A program made the translations under genes and the position numbers. The notes below the pieces were generated by a model. The model was not told the DNA's origin. It did no database searches and was given only the letters and a program-made list of their open reading frames with translations. From contig NZ_VWPL01000001.1 in NCBI RefSeq assembly GCF_008630065.1, forward strand, positions 62,001 through 126,000: 64,000 nt of DNA, given 5' to 3'. This document shows positions 34,592-43,631 of the stretch, piece by piece. This DNA comes from Blastochloris sulfoviridis. Its GTDB lineage: Bacteria > Pseudomonadota > Alphaproteobacteria > Rhizobiales > Xanthobacteraceae. Position 1 is the stretch's first letter. Each line of letters opens with the position of its first letter.

Positions 34592-35673
34592 TGCGCGGCC
34601 TCCTTCAGCGCGGCGGCATCCCACTCGGCGCGCAGGCGGCGCAGCAAATCGAGTTCCGACTGGAAATCGACATAATGCGGCAGCTTGAGGTGCTCGACAA
34701 AGCCGGTGGCCTCGACATTGTCGGAATGCATGATGACGAATTCCTCGTCCTGGGCCGGCGCGCTCACATCTTCGCCCAGTTCAGCTGCGCGCAGCGCGCG
34801 ATCGACCAGCGCCATCGCCATCGCCTTCCTTTCGCAATGGCCGAAGGTGAGCCCGTAGCCGCGGGTGAACTGCGGCGGCGCGTCGCCGGCACCCTTGAAC
34901 TGGTTGACCATCTGGCACTCGGTGACGGTGATGGTGCCGAGCGTGACGGCGAAGCCCAGCTCCTCGACGAAGATCTCGACCTCGACCTCGCCCATGCGGA
35001 TCTCGCCGGCGAACGGATGGCTGCGGGCAAAGCCGCGCTGGGTGGAATAGCCGAGCGCCAGCAGGAAGCCCTCGTCGCCGCGCGCCAGCGCCTGCAGCCG
35101 CAGATCGCGGCCGATCGGAAAGGCCAGCGGCTCGCGGGTGAGGTCGCCGGGCTCAGAGCCATCGTCGCGCGGCGACGGCTCGATCAGGCCCTCTTCGCCC
35201 AGGAGATCGGTGACGCGCGGCACCGCCTCCTCGCGCGGCGCGGCGGTCGCCGGCTCGGGCGGCGCGAAGCCGTCGAGCGCGCCGTCGATCAGCCGGTGGG
35301 TATAGTCAAAGGTCGGCCCCAGGATCTGGCCGCCGGGCAGATCCTTGAAGGTCGCCGAGACGCGTCGGCGAATGGCCATGTTGGAGGTGTCGAGCGGCTC
35401 GGTGGCGCCCAGGCGCGGCAGCGTGGCGCGGAAGGCGCGCACCAGGAAGATCGCCTCGACCAGATCGCCGCGCGCCTGCTTGATCGCCAGCGCCGCCAGC
35501 CCGCGATCATAGAGCGAGCCCTCGGTCATCACCCGGTCGACGGCGAGCGCAAGCTGGCCATCGATCTGCGCCGCCGAAACTTCCGGCACCTCGGGATCGC
35601 CGCGCCGCTCGTGCGCCATCAGCCGGTGGGCGTTCCGGATCGCCGCCTCGCCACCCTTGACCGCGACATACAT
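34588..35673 (-). CDS. phnI: C-P lyase complex subunit PhnI
   Basis: 361 aa from ATG at 35673. Typical PhnI start MYVAVKGGEAAIRNAHRL, middle QILGPTFDYTHRLIDGAL (quoted as its ends), and C-terminal FGHCERKAMAMALVDRAL and SDNVEATGFVEHLKLPHYVD region. PhnI is the nucleosidase that joins phosphonate to ATP-derived ribose with PhnG, H and L. The start overlaps the phnH stop by one base (TGATG). Confidence 0.96.
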   Translation of the reverse strand: MYVAVKGGEAAIRNAHRLMAHERRGDPEVPEVSAAQIDGQLALAVDRVMTEGSLYDRGLAALAIKQARGDLVEAIFLVRAFRATLPRLGATEPLDTSNMAIRRRVSATFKDLPGGQILGPTFDYTHRLIDGALDGFAPPEPATAAPREEAVPRVTDLLGEEGLIEPSPRDDGSEPGDLTREPLAFPIGRDLRLQALARGDEGFLLALGYSTQRGFARSHPFAGEIRMGEVEVEIFVEELGFAVTLGTITVTECQMVNQFKGAGDAPPQFTRGYGLTFGHCERKAMAMALVDRALRAAELGEDVSAPAQDEEFVIMHSDNVEATGFVEHLKLPHYVDFQSELDLLRRLRAEWDAAALKEAAQ

Positions 35674-36293
35674 CAGGCCGCCTCCACCAGTCGCACCGAG
35701 CGCGGCAGCGCCGCGATCTCGTTCGCCGTGCACAGCACGAGATCGACCCCGCGCGGAAAGGCCGCCCGGTTGGCCTTGAGCCGCTCTACGAAGTCGTCCG
35801 GCAGCGGCGAGGCCGCAAACGTCGCGGTGCCGGCAATGCCGGGGCCCGCCAGCATGAGCGAAGCGCCCGAGAAACGCTCGACCTGCACCAGGAGCGTCGC
35901 CGAGCGGTCGGGATAGGCATCCGAGCCTTGCGCGAACGCATCAAGCAGCGGCATGGCGCGCGGGTCGGACACAAGCGCGAAGGCTGCGGCCGCGGGATCG
36001 GCGATGATCGGCGCGCCGGCATGAAAGCGCAGGAATTCCGCAACCTCGGGCGACGCCATGAGCGCCGCGTCGAGCCAGAGCGGCGTGTCCTGGTCGGCGA
36101 GCGTCAGCGCCAGCGCGGCCAGGGCCGGCGTCATCGGCGCGGGCGGCGCAAGCTCGCTCGCCAGCGGCTCGATGCGGCCGGGCCGGGCCATCGCCGCCAT
36201 CACCGACCGGAAGGCGCGCTGCGCGTCGAACACCGGGTCGGCAAAGCCGGGCGCAAGCGCCACCGTCGCGAGAGACACCGTTCCCCCGGTCAT
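35673..36293 (-). CDS. phnH: C-P lyase complex subunit PhnH
   Basis: 206 aa. Recognised by position and by FADPVFDAQRAFRSVMAAMARPG near the N terminus (DAQRAFRSVM core), LTLADQDTPLWL, and GIAGTATF. Structural subunit of the PhnGHIJ core. Overlaps phnG by ATGA. The C-terminal region (AAFPRGVDLVLC) matches family pattern. Confidence 0.95.
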   Translation of the reverse strand: MTGGTVSLATVALAPGFADPVFDAQRAFRSVMAAMARPGRIEPLASELAPPAPMTPALAALALTLADQDTPLWLDAALMASPEVAEFLRFHAGAPIIADPAAAAFALVSDPRAMPLLDAFAQGSDAYPDRSATLLVQVERFSGASLMLAGPGIAGTATFAASPLPDDFVERLKANRAAFPRGVDLVLCTANEIAALPRSVRLVEAA

Positions 36294-36757
36294 GACGCGG
36301 CCTCCTGATTGTCGCCACGGGTGACGGTGAAGAACTCGACGCGGGTGGCCGCCGCCTCGGCCACCGCCTTCGCCGCCTCCGCCGCCAGCCGTGCGCGCAC
36401 CGGTGCGAGCAGTTCGGTGTCGACGCGCGGGCGTGCCGAAACGTCCTGCCACAGCGCGTCGAAGATCGCGGCGAGCCGCGCCCGCTCCGGCGCGCGGCCG
36501 AGCAGATAGGCGTGGCCGATATGGCCGGTCGAGAGCCGCACCGCGGCGCGCGTCACCGTCGCCTCGCCGAGATTGAACGGCGCGCCGTCGCCGCCGATGC
36601 GGCCGCGCACCATCACCAGCCCGCAGGCGGCCTTGCGCAGATCCTCGACCGCCGGCCTTTCCGGCCACGCCGTCCAGGCCGAGTCGAGCTCGCGTGCGGT
36701 CGCGGCAGCCAGCAGCGCCATGGCGGCGCGGCGTTCGTCAGTCTCGTTCTTCGTCAT
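36290..36757 (-). CDS. phnG: C-P lyase complex subunit PhnG
   Basis: 155 aa. RAAMALLAAATARELDSAW near the N terminus, VMVRGRIGGDGAPFNLGEATVTRAAVRL (core GAPFNLGEATVTR) and GHAYLLGR are family traits. First gene of the operon. The ATG at 36757 follows an in-frame GTG. The promoter and PhnF operator lie 42-79 bp upstream. Confidence 0.95.
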   Translation of the reverse strand: MTKNETDERRAAMALLAAATARELDSAWTAWPERPAVEDLRKAACGLVMVRGRIGGDGAPFNLGEATVTRAAVRLSTGHIGHAYLLGRAPERARLAAIFDALWQDVSARPRVDTELLAPVRARLAAEAAKAVAEAAATRVEFFTVTRGDNQEAAS

Positions 36758-36784
36758 CACACCGGCATGAAACAGGCGCTACTG

Positions 36785-36820
36785 GACAAGCGAGCCAGCT
36801 TGTCTACTAATATAGACAAG
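36785..36820. promoter_or_regulatory. probable PhnF operator (three GACAAG half-sites)
   Basis: CTTGTCTA (36799-36806) and TAGACAAG (36813-36820) form an 8-bp-arm dyad with 6-bp spacer. A further GACAAG at 36785-36790 makes a second dyad with the middle half-site. It lies in the phnG-phnF divergent gap and covers the -10 region of the phnG promoter, as expected for repression by the GntR/UTRA regulator encoded next door. Confidence 0.8.
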
Positions 36821-36836
36821 TTGGCCCGCCGTCCAA
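36809..36836 (-). promoter_or_regulatory. promoter of the phnGHIJKLMN operon
   Basis: On the minus strand TTGGAC (36836-36831) and TATATT (36814-36809) with a 16-bp spacer. The -10 box sits between and within the arms of the operator dyad. Confidence 0.6.
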
Positions 36837-36857
36837 TGAAGCTTCGGTGACATCGCC

Positions 36858-37598
36858 GTGCCGATCGATCTTGACCGTCTCCCTGTCGACCGCGGATCCG
36901 GCGTTTCGCTGTGGCGGCAGATCGCCGAACGCATCGAGTCCGAGATCACCACCGGCGCCTTTCCGCCAAGCAGCCAGCTTCCCTCCGAGAGCGAGCTGAC
37001 CGAGCGCTTCGGCGTCAACCGCCACACCGTGCGCCGGGCGCTGGCGGTGCTGGCCGAGAAGGGCCTGGTGCGCGCGGTGAAGGGCCGCGGCAGCTTTGTC
37101 GAGGAAGCGCCGCTGCCCTACCCGATCGGCCGGCGCGTGCGGTTCTCCGAGAACGTCATGGCCGCCGGCCGGGCGCCGCGCGGCCGGCTGCTCGGCGTCG
37201 CCACCGTGGTCGATGCCGAGCCGACCCGCCGCCTCGGCCTGCCGCCGCGCACGCCGCTTCTTCGCATCGAGATGGTATCGAGCGCCAATGGCGTGCCGCT
37301 GTCGCGCTCCACCTCCTGGTTCGAGAAGGCGCGGTTCGAGGGGCTGGAGGCCGAGCTGCAGCGCACCGGCTCGGTGAGCCGCGCCTTTGCCGCCCACGGC
37401 ATTGCCGATTATGCGCGCCTGGAGACGGCGATCTCCGCCCGCCCGGCCGATCCGGCCGAGCAGGACCTGCTGGAGCTGCCGCCCGGCCGCGCGGTGCTGG
37501 TGGTCGACGCGGTGAACGCCGACGCCGAGGGCCGGCCGATCCAGGTGCAGCGCACGCGCTTCGCCGCCGACCGCGTGCACCTGGTCGTGAAGAGCTGA
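36858..37598 (+). CDS. phnF: GntR-family phosphonate regulator PhnF
   Basis: 246 aa. N-terminal winged helix (QLPSESELTERFGVNRHTVRRAL near 40-62, with KGRGSFV wing) and C-terminal UTRA ligand domain (SRSTSWFEKARF). PhnF proteins repress phn operons and release DNA when a phosphonate or phosphate-related ligand binds. GTG start at 36858. Divergent from phnG across a 100-bp gap that holds a matching palindrome. Confidence 0.92.
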   Translation: MPIDLDRLPVDRGSGVSLWRQIAERIESEITTGAFPPSSQLPSESELTERFGVNRHTVRRALAVLAEKGLVRAVKGRGSFVEEAPLPYPIGRRVRFSENVMAAGRAPRGRLLGVATVVDAEPTRRLGLPPRTPLLRIEMVSSANGVPLSRSTSWFEKARFEGLEAELQRTGSVSRAFAAHGIADYARLETAISARPADPAEQDLLELPPGRAVLVVDAVNADAEGRPIQVQRTRFAADRVHLVVKS

Positions 37599-37714
37599 AC
37601 CGCAGCCGCCCGGAACATCGCCGCCCGGCGCTGCGTTGCTCCGGTCAATTCGGCGCCGGCCTGCCACCCGGACGTCTTGACCGAGCGAACGGGGCTGCGG
37701 ATCCGGAGGACCAC

Positions 37715-38056
37715 ATGATGACCCTTCGCAGCCTGACATTCGGGGCGAGCCTGGCCTTCGCGAACTTGGCCTTCGCGGTGCTGGCCTTGACGGTGCTGGC
37801 GGCGCAGCCGGCCGGTGCCCAGGCGCCGCCCTTCGGACCCGACTGCCCCCAGGTGATGGCGCGAACGCACGGCACGGTGTGGGTCGGCACCATCCGCGGC
37901 CAGCGCGAGGACATGTGGGATTCGGTCGAGACGCGGTTCCAGCGCTCGTGCTTCCAAAGCCGCGCGGCGTGCGAGAAATGGCTCTATGACGCCCGCTCCT
38001 ACTACACGCTGAATTTCGACAACGATCTGTGCCGGCCGATGCAGCCGCGGCGGTGA
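37715..38056 (+). CDS. small exported Cys-containing protein, function unknown
   Basis: 113 aa. The ATG at 37715 follows ggagga. Signal peptide to about residue 36 (PAGAQA). The mature part has four Cys (DCPQVM, SCFQSRAACEKW, LCRPMQ), likely in two disulfides, and the motif RFQRSCFQSR. Small secreted proteins of this shape are common in Rhizobiales, with unknown role. It lies between phnF and phnE and converges on the latter; nothing shows a phosphonate role. Confidence 0.72.
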   Translation: MMTLRSLTFGASLAFANLAFAVLALTVLAAQPAGAQAPPFGPDCPQVMARTHGTVWVGTIRGQREDMWDSVETRFQRSCFQSRAACEKWLYDARSYYTLNFDNDLCRPMQPRR

Positions 38057-38084
38057 GCGGCGAAATGCGTCAAGCGAGCGCGAG

Positions 38085-38275
38085 GCTGTCATCCCGGGCT
38101 TCGCAACGCGAAGAGCCGGGATCGACCGCCGGAAAAGGCACCCCTTCCTGCTGACGGTCCCGGGTCGCGGGCCCTTGGCCCTTGCCCGGGACGACGACTC
38201 TCAACCGTCATTCTGTGGCGCACGTAGGGCGCAATACGCTGCGCTCTTGCGCCCTACCAAACGTGCCCGGGACGA
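38085..38275. repeat. family A palindromic repeat, copy 3
   Basis: catcccgggcttcg / gccgggatcg arms, then gtcccgggtcgcgggccctt / cttgcccgggacgacgac. A separate dyad tagggcgcaa...ttgcgcccta follows at about 38226-38257 and a last gcccgggacgac. It fills the gap between the exported protein and phnE. Confidence 0.75.
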
Positions 38276-38282
38276 CACCCTT

Positions 38283-39146
38283 TTACCCCACCGTCTCGCG
38301 GCGGCCGATGATCGAGAAGCGCAGCAGGGTCGACAGCCAGTCGATCACCGCGACGGTGGCGAGGATCATCAGCACCAGCGCCGAGACGTGCTGGAACTCC
38401 AGCGTGCGGATCTGCTCGGCGAGATGAAGGCCGATGCCGCCGGCGCCGACGATGCCGATAATGGTGGCCGAGCGCGTGTTGGACTCGAAATAGTACAGCA
38501 CCTGGCTCGCGATCACCGGCGCCACCTGCGGCCACAGGCCGAAGCGGATCGCCGCCAGCCGGCCGCCGCCGGCCGACGCCACGCCCTCGACGGGGCGCGG
38601 ATCGGCCGCCTCGATCGCCTCGGAGAACAGCTTGCCGAACGCGCCGAAATTGGCCGAGGCCACCGCCAGGACGCCGGCGAACGGGCCGAGCCCCACCACA
38701 TTGACCCAGATCAGCGCCCAGATCAGCTCGTCGACGCCGCGCACGGTGTCGAGGAAACGGCGCGACAGGAAGTGGATGACGAACTGCGGCACCACATTCT
38801 CGGCCGCCAGGAAGCCGACGGCGATCGCCGGCACCGCCGCAAGCAAGGTGCCGAGCAGCGCGATCGCCACCGTCTCGGCGAGCGCGTGCAGATAGATCAT
38901 GAAGGTCGCCCAGTTGCCGGTCGAGGGCGGCACCATGAACACGACGAACTCGCCGAGCCTGAACAGGCCCTGGACGAACCGGCGGCCGTCGAACTCCAGC
39001 ACCACGATGCCGAGCGCGAACAGCCCCAGCATGGCGGCGATCACCAGCACCGTCGCGATGCGCGCCCGCGTCACCCGGCGAAACAGCGCGGGGTGGCGGG
39101 CGGCCGCCGCCGTGGGGTCGGCGCTGAGCCGCGGACGCCTGGCCAT
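38283..39146 (-). CDS. phnE: phosphonate ABC transporter permease PhnE (second copy)
   Basis: 287 aa. Six hydrophobic helices with the permease EAA-type loop ESNTRSATIIGIVGAGGIG near 230. Start at 39146 overlaps the stop of the first permease by one base. Two PhnE-type permeases in series are usual in rhizobial phn loci, presumably forming a heterodimer in the inner membrane. Last gene of the phnC-D-E-E operon. Confidence 0.93.
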   Translation of the reverse strand: MARRPRLSADPTAAAARHPALFRRVTRARIATVLVIAAMLGLFALGIVVLEFDGRRFVQGLFRLGEFVVFMVPPSTGNWATFMIYLHALAETVAIALLGTLLAAVPAIAVGFLAAENVVPQFVIHFLSRRFLDTVRGVDELIWALIWVNVVGLGPFAGVLAVASANFGAFGKLFSEAIEAADPRPVEGVASAGGGRLAAIRFGLWPQVAPVIASQVLYYFESNTRSATIIGIVGAGGIGLHLAEQIRTLEFQHVSALVLMILATVAVIDWLSTLLRFSIIGRRETVG

Positions 39147-40027
39147 CACGCGCGCTCCAGCCCGAGCAGCGCATGGCGCAGCCGCTCGGTTGCGAGGTCG
39201 ATCACCATCACCGTGCCGACGATCAGCACCAGGAGCGCGCTGACGTCGGAATAATAGAACTTGCGGATCGCCTCGATCAGGTCCTGGCCGATGCCGCCGG
39301 CCCCGACGAAGCCCATCACCGCCGCGCCGCGCACATTGACCTCGAAGCGCAGCAGCGCGTAGCTGGCGAAGTTCGACAGCACCTGCGGCAGCGCCGCGAA
39401 GCGCACCACCTCCACCCACGAGCCGCCATTGGCCTTGACGCCGTCCACCGGCCTCATGTCGATGTTCTCGACAACCTCGCAGAACAGCTTGCCGAGCGCG
39501 CCGGTGGAATGCACCGCCAGGGCCAGCACGCCCGGCACCGGCCCGAGCCCGAAGGCGATGACGAAGATCAGCGCGAACACCATCTCCGGCACGGTGCGGC
39601 AGACTTCGAGAAAGCGCTTGGTGGCGAAGCGCACGACCGCGCTGCCCATCAGGTTGCGGGCGGCGAAGAAGCACAGCATGAAGCCGCCGAGGGCGCCCAT
39701 CAGCGTGCCCATATAGGCGATCAGCAGCGTCTCGCCGAGCAGCCAGAGCCAGCGCCTGAGGCCCCAGAACCACTCCCCGACATCCGACAGCACGATCGCG
39801 CCGCTGTCCAAGTGGGCGAGCCGCCCCACATAGTCGCCGAAGCGGTGGAGATTGGCGCCGAACTTGCCGAGATCGACCTCGCCGACCTGCGCCGCGATGG
39901 CGACCGCAACTGCGAGAATCGCGAAGCCCAGAATGGTCTGGCGCCGCTTGGCGGCGATGGCGCCGTCATAGGCGCGCATCATCGCGTCAAGCTGCGTGTC
40001 GCTCAGGCGGGTGATCGAGGGCGCCAT
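39146..40027 (-). CDS. phnE: phosphonate ABC transporter permease PhnE (first copy)
   Basis: 293 aa. A helix near 30-48, a periplasmic stretch, then five helices, with the conserved loop FEVNVRGAAVMGFVGAGGIG near 225. Homologous to the following permease (shared SGNWATF/GEWFWGL position, GLGPxxGVLA, VDGVxAxGG). Partner of PhnC and PhnD in uptake of phosphonates. Separated from phnD by a family B repeat. Confidence 0.93.
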   Translation of the reverse strand: MAPSITRLSDTQLDAMMRAYDGAIAAKRRQTILGFAILAVAVAIAAQVGEVDLGKFGANLHRFGDYVGRLAHLDSGAIVLSDVGEWFWGLRRWLWLLGETLLIAYMGTLMGALGGFMLCFFAARNLMGSAVVRFATKRFLEVCRTVPEMVFALIFVIAFGLGPVPGVLALAVHSTGALGKLFCEVVENIDMRPVDGVKANGGSWVEVVRFAALPQVLSNFASYALLRFEVNVRGAAVMGFVGAGGIGQDLIEAIRKFYYSDVSALLVLIVGTVMVIDLATERLRHALLGLERA

Positions 40028-40069
40028 CGAATCCTGTCGGGTTTCCGGAAGCCGCTCGGCCTCTATCTT

Positions 40070-40221
40070 CCCTCTCCCCCTGCGGGAGAGGGTGGCGAGG
40101 CCGAGCGAATGCGAGGTCGAGCCGGGTGAGGGGTAAACCCTGACTCACCTTTGAAGATTCACCCCTCACCCGCCTCGCGATCCAAAGATCGCTCGGCACC
40201 CTCTCCCGCAAGGGGAGAGGG
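40070..40221. repeat. family B palindromic repeat, copy 3, between phnD and phnE
   Basis: ccctctccccctgcgggaga at one end, cccgcaaggggagaggg at the other, with gtgaggggtaaac and its inverse in the middle. Same layout as copy 1. Confidence 0.88.
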
Positions 40222-40327
40222 AAGGACGTGATCTCTGCGCGGCGAGCGAAGCTCTGCCACTCCTGTCCGCACGCGTCAGCGGCGGCCCGGATGGTCCGGA
40301 CCGCCGCCAGGCAGGGTGCGGCGAGGA

Positions 40328-41236
40328 TCAGGACCGCTTCTGCTTGCGCAGCTCGTCGACGAACTTGATCAGCTCGACGACCGGCAGATAGGCTGAATGG
40401 TCGACCGGCTGCCAGGGCTGGCGCTTGCCCTCATAGATCTGGTTGAAGGCATCTTTGTCCGCCGCAAACTTGAAGAACGCTGTGCGGATCTTCGCCTTGA
40501 GATCATCCGGCAGGTCGGAGAGATAGGCGAACGGCGAGTTCACGATCAGGTCGGAGACGAAGATGATGCGGTAGTCGTCATACTTCGCCATGCCCTTGCG
40601 CTCCATGCGGCGCAGGCTGGATTCGTTCTCGTCGTTCCACCAGTTGGCGGCGACGTCCACCGTGCCCTGCTGCAGCGCGATCACCGCATTCTCGTGGCTG
40701 CCGGTGTAGACCACCTTGCCGAAGAATTTCTCGGGATCGATGTTCATCTTGCTGAGGGCATAGCGCGGCACGTTGTTGCCCGAGGTCGAGTTGGGATCGA
40801 CCAGGCCGAGATTCTTGCCCTTCAGGTCGTCGACCTTCTGGAAGGGCGAATCCTTCCTCACATAGAACACCGAGTGATAGCCCTTGGTGCCATCCTGGTT
40901 GACCTCGATGGCGAAGGGCTCGGTCTTGACGCCGGTCATCGCGGCGCGGGCGTAGGAGGCCGGGCCGTAATAGGCGATGTGGATGTTGCCGGCGCGCTGG
41001 CCCTCGATGATCGCGGCATAGTCGTTGGCGAGACGCAGCGTGACCTTGGTGCCGAGCTCCTTCGAGAGATACTCGGCGAACGGCGTCCAGCGGTTGGTGA
41101 CGCCGGAGGCGTTCTCCTCGGGGATCAGGGCGAAGACCAGCTCGGGGTACTTCGCCTTCCAGTCCTGGGCGAGCGCGGTGTTGGCCGTGACGGCCAGCGC
41201 CGCGCCAGCGAGAATGAGCGTACGTCGATTGAGCAT
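40328..41236 (-). CDS. phnD: phosphonate-binding periplasmic protein PhnD
   Basis: 302 aa. Signal peptide 1-23 (NTALAQ). The mature protein has [48 protein letters not shown] and ANWWNDENE, matching phosphonate/phosphite/phosphate binding proteins of the PhnD class, with Tyr, Asp and the STSG(N) phosphonate-contact motif. The ATG at 41236 is preceded by aggagg. Feeds the PhnE permeases. Confidence 0.95.
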   Translation of the reverse strand: MLNRRTLILAGAALAVTANTALAQDWKAKYPELVFALIPEENASGVTNRWTPFAEYLSKELGTKVTLRLANDYAAIIEGQRAGNIHIAYYGPASYARAAMTGVKTEPFAIEVNQDGTKGYHSVFYVRKDSPFQKVDDLKGKNLGLVDPNSTSGNNVPRYALSKMNIDPEKFFGKVVYTGSHENAVIALQQGTVDVAANWWNDENESSLRRMERKGMAKYDDYRIIFVSDLIVNSPFAYLSDLPDDLKAKIRTAFFKFAADKDAFNQIYEGKRQPWQPVDHSAYLPVVELIKFVDELRKQKRS

Positions 41237-41285
41237 CGAGGCCTCCTGTCGAAGCAAATTCGGGAACTCGGGCGGGAACGAGAAC

Positions 41286-42092
41286 TCAGGCGAGAACCGG
41301 CTGCGGCAGCGCCGCCGGCAGCGTGTCGGGGGCGGGCCCCGCATCCATCACCTCGCCAGCCTCCAGGCCGTAGAGGTCGCGGGCGACCGTGTCGGTCAGC
41401 GCCTCGGGCGCGCCGTCGAACACCACGCGGCCGGCGGCCATGCCGACCAGGCGGTCGCAATAGAGGCGGGCGATGTCGAGCGAGTGCAGATTGCACAGCA
41501 CGGTGATGCCGTAGTGCTTGTTGATGCGCAAAAGCGCGTCCATCACCGTCTTGGTGTTGCGCGGATCGAGCGAGGCGATCGGCTCGTCGGCCAGGATGAT
41601 GCGCGGCTCCTGCACCAGGGCGCGGGCGATGGCCACACGCTGCTGCTGGCCGCCGGAGAGCGAATCGGCGCGCTGGGCGGCGACCTGGGCGATATCGAAC
41701 TGGTCGAGCGCGGAGAGCGCGACCGCCTTCTCCTCATGCGTCCACAGCTTGAGCAGCGAGCGCCAGCCGGGCGTGCGCTGCAGCCGGCCGAGCAGCACGT
41801 TGGTGAGCACGTCGAGCCGGCCGACCAGGTTGAACTGCTGGAAGATCATCGCGCAGTCGGCGCGCCAGCAGTGGAGCCGCCGGCCGGCGAGCCGCGTCAC
41901 ATCCTGGCCGTCGACCAGGATGCGGCCGGCGCTCGGCTCGGCGAGGCGGTTGACCATGCGCAGCAGCGTCGACTTGCCGGCGCCCGAACGGCCGATGATG
42001 CCGACGAAGCCGCCGGCCGGGATTTCCAGCGAAACATCGGCGACTGCGTAGATGTCGCCATAGCGCTTCGACAGGCCGTCCAGGACCAGCAC
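41286..42092 (-). CDS. phnC: phosphonate ABC transporter ATP-binding protein PhnC
   Basis: 268 aa when started at the GTG at 42092, which has a perfect ggagg five bases upstream. An ATG at 42155 would add 21 residues of poor family fit. Walker [12 protein letters not shown], signature [15 protein letters not shown], Walker [14 protein letters not shown], and the PhnC-type insert [19 protein letters not shown] (core FQQFNLV). Energises phosphonate import. First gene of the operon. Confidence 0.94.
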   Translation of the reverse strand: MLVLDGLSKRYGDIYAVADVSLEIPAGGFVGIIGRSGAGKSTLLRMVNRLAEPSAGRILVDGQDVTRLAGRRLHCWRADCAMIFQQFNLVGRLDVLTNVLLGRLQRTPGWRSLLKLWTHEEKAVALSALDQFDIAQVAAQRADSLSGGQQQRVAIARALVQEPRIILADEPIASLDPRNTKTVMDALLRINKHYGITVLCNLHSLDIARLYCDRLVGMAAGRVVFDGAPEALTDTVARDLYGLEAGEVMDAGPAPDTLPAALPQPVLA

Positions 42093-42293
42093 ACCATCCT
42101 CCGCCGCACCGCGTCTTGTCCTGCAAGCAGTAGCCACGCCCTGCGACAGACGCATGACGGCGGGCAGGCATCAGAATTTGCGCGCATGCCAGAGATTTGC
42201 CGGCGTCGGAGTGGCGGTTGTCGTCGAACCGTCACGCGGCCGTGGCACGCATCGGGCCCGTTTGTGACGCGAGTCCGCCATGACATGCCTGCC

Positions 42294-42914
42294 ATGACAC
42301 GCCTGTCCGAGACGCCCCTGATCGACCCCACCGCCACGCTGCGCGAGTGCCGGCTCGGCCGCTACACCTCGGTCGGCGCCCGCACCAGCCTGTTGGAGAC
42401 CACGCTCGACGACTACTCCTACATCGTCGATGACGGCGAGGTCGCCTACACCACCACCGGCAAGTTCTGCTCCATCGCCGCCATGGTGCGGATCAATCCG
42501 GGCAATCACCCGATGACGCGCGCGGCCCAGGCGCACTTCACCTACCGCGCCTCCTATTATTTCGAGGGCGAGGCCGACGAGGCCGAGTTCTTCGCGTGGC
42601 GGCGCAGCTTTCCGGTCATCCTCGGCCACGATGTGTGGATCGGCCATGGCGCCGTCATCCTGCCCGGCCGCTCGATCGGCACCGGCGCGGTGGTGGCGGC
42701 GGGGGCCATCGTCACCAAGGATGTCGCGCCCTACACCATCGTCGCCGGCAATCCGGCACGGCCGCTGCGGCAGCGCTTTCCCGAGGCGATCGCCGAGCGG
42801 CTGATGCGGCTCGCATGGTGGGACTGGGACCACGAGCGGCTGCGCGCCGCCTTGCCGGATTTCCGCGCGCTCGGCGTCGAGGCGTTTCTCGACAAGCACG
42901 AAGCCGCAGCGTAA
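42294..42914 (+). CDS. hexapeptide-repeat acetyltransferase of phosphonate loci
   Basis: 206 aa left-handed beta-helix transferase. Hexapeptide turns ([20 protein letters not shown] core, [33 protein letters not shown]) and the family ending [16 protein letters not shown]. It fits the phosphonate-associated DapD/DapH-like transferase family found with phn genes, thought to modify an amino-phosphonate or related substrate, but no reaction is established that I know of. An in-frame ATG at 42285 is an alternative start. Divergent from phnC and 9 bp before the DUF1045 gene. Confidence 0.85.
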   Translation: MTRLSETPLIDPTATLRECRLGRYTSVGARTSLLETTLDDYSYIVDDGEVAYTTTGKFCSIAAMVRINPGNHPMTRAAQAHFTYRASYYFEGEADEAEFFAWRRSFPVILGHDVWIGHGAVILPGRSIGTGAVVAAGAIVTKDVAPYTIVAGNPARPLRQRFPEAIAERLMRLAWWDWDHERLRAALPDFRALGVEAFLDKHEAAA

Positions 42915-42923
42915 AGCGCCGCC

Positions 42924-43622
42924 ATGGCTGCCCGCTACGCGCTCTATTTCGCCCCACTCGCCGACCGCCCGCTGTGGGATTTCGGCTCCGCCACCATCGG
43001 CTGGGATGCCGAGACGGCTGCCGAGCGCCCTGCCCGGCCGCCCACCCAGGCGCTCGTGCCCGGCTGGGCGGAGGCCACCGCCGAGCCACGGCGCTACGGC
43101 TTCCACGCCACGCTGAAGGCGCCGTTCGCGCTCGCCGAGGGCACGCGCGCCGAAGACCTGCTGGCCGCGGCCGAGGCGTTCGCGGCCGCCCCCCGCCCGG
43201 TCCCGCAGCTTCGCCTCGACGTGCGCATCCTCGCCGGCTTCGTGGCGCTGGTGCCCGAGGAACCGAGCGCCGCGCTCGATGCGCTGGCCGCCGCCTGCGT
43301 GCGCGACTTCGACCGCTTCCGCCGGTCGCTCACGCCGGCCGAGCGCGCCCGCCGTTCGCCGGAGCGCCTGTCGCCGCGGCAGGCCGAATATCTCGACCGC
43401 TGGGGCTATCCGTTCGTGTTCGAGGAGTTCCGCTTCCACATGACGTTGACCGGCCGGCTGCCGCCCGACGAAGCGGAGGCGGCGCGCGCGGCGCTGGCGG
43501 CCGCCCACCAGCAGGCCTGCGGCGACGGCCTCACCGCGGTCTCGACCCTGGCGGCATTCGTCCAGCCGAGCCCGGGCGAGCGCTTCCGCATCCTCGCCGC
43601 GTGGCCGCTGCGGGCGAGGTGA
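42924..43622 (+). CDS. DUF1045 phosphonate-associated protein, 2H phosphoesterase-like
   Basis: 232 aa. Two H-x-T motifs, FHATLKAPF near residue 55 and FHMTLTGRL near 170, are the signature of 2H phosphoesterases. DUF1045 genes are regularly found with C-P lyase genes. phnP, which opens 5-phosphoribosyl 1,2-cyclic phosphate made by PhnJ, is not in this window, so this protein is a reasonable candidate to replace it. That is an inference from fold and context. Confidence 0.85.
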   Translation: MAARYALYFAPLADRPLWDFGSATIGWDAETAAERPARPPTQALVPGWAEATAEPRRYGFHATLKAPFALAEGTRAEDLLAAAEAFAAAPRPVPQLRLDVRILAGFVALVPEEPSAALDALAAACVRDFDRFRRSLTPAERARRSPERLSPRQAEYLDRWGYPFVFEEFRFHMTLTGRLPPDEAEAARAALAAAHQQACGDGLTAVSTLAAFVQPSPGERFRILAAWPLRAR

Positions 43623-43631
43623 GACGAAGCG

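Noticed and set aside
42156-42293. Pho box between phnC and the hexapeptide transferase
   Set aside because: CGTCAC and ATGTCAT-like words occur, but not with the 11-bp direct-repeat spacing of PhoB sites. I could not support a Pho box by eye.
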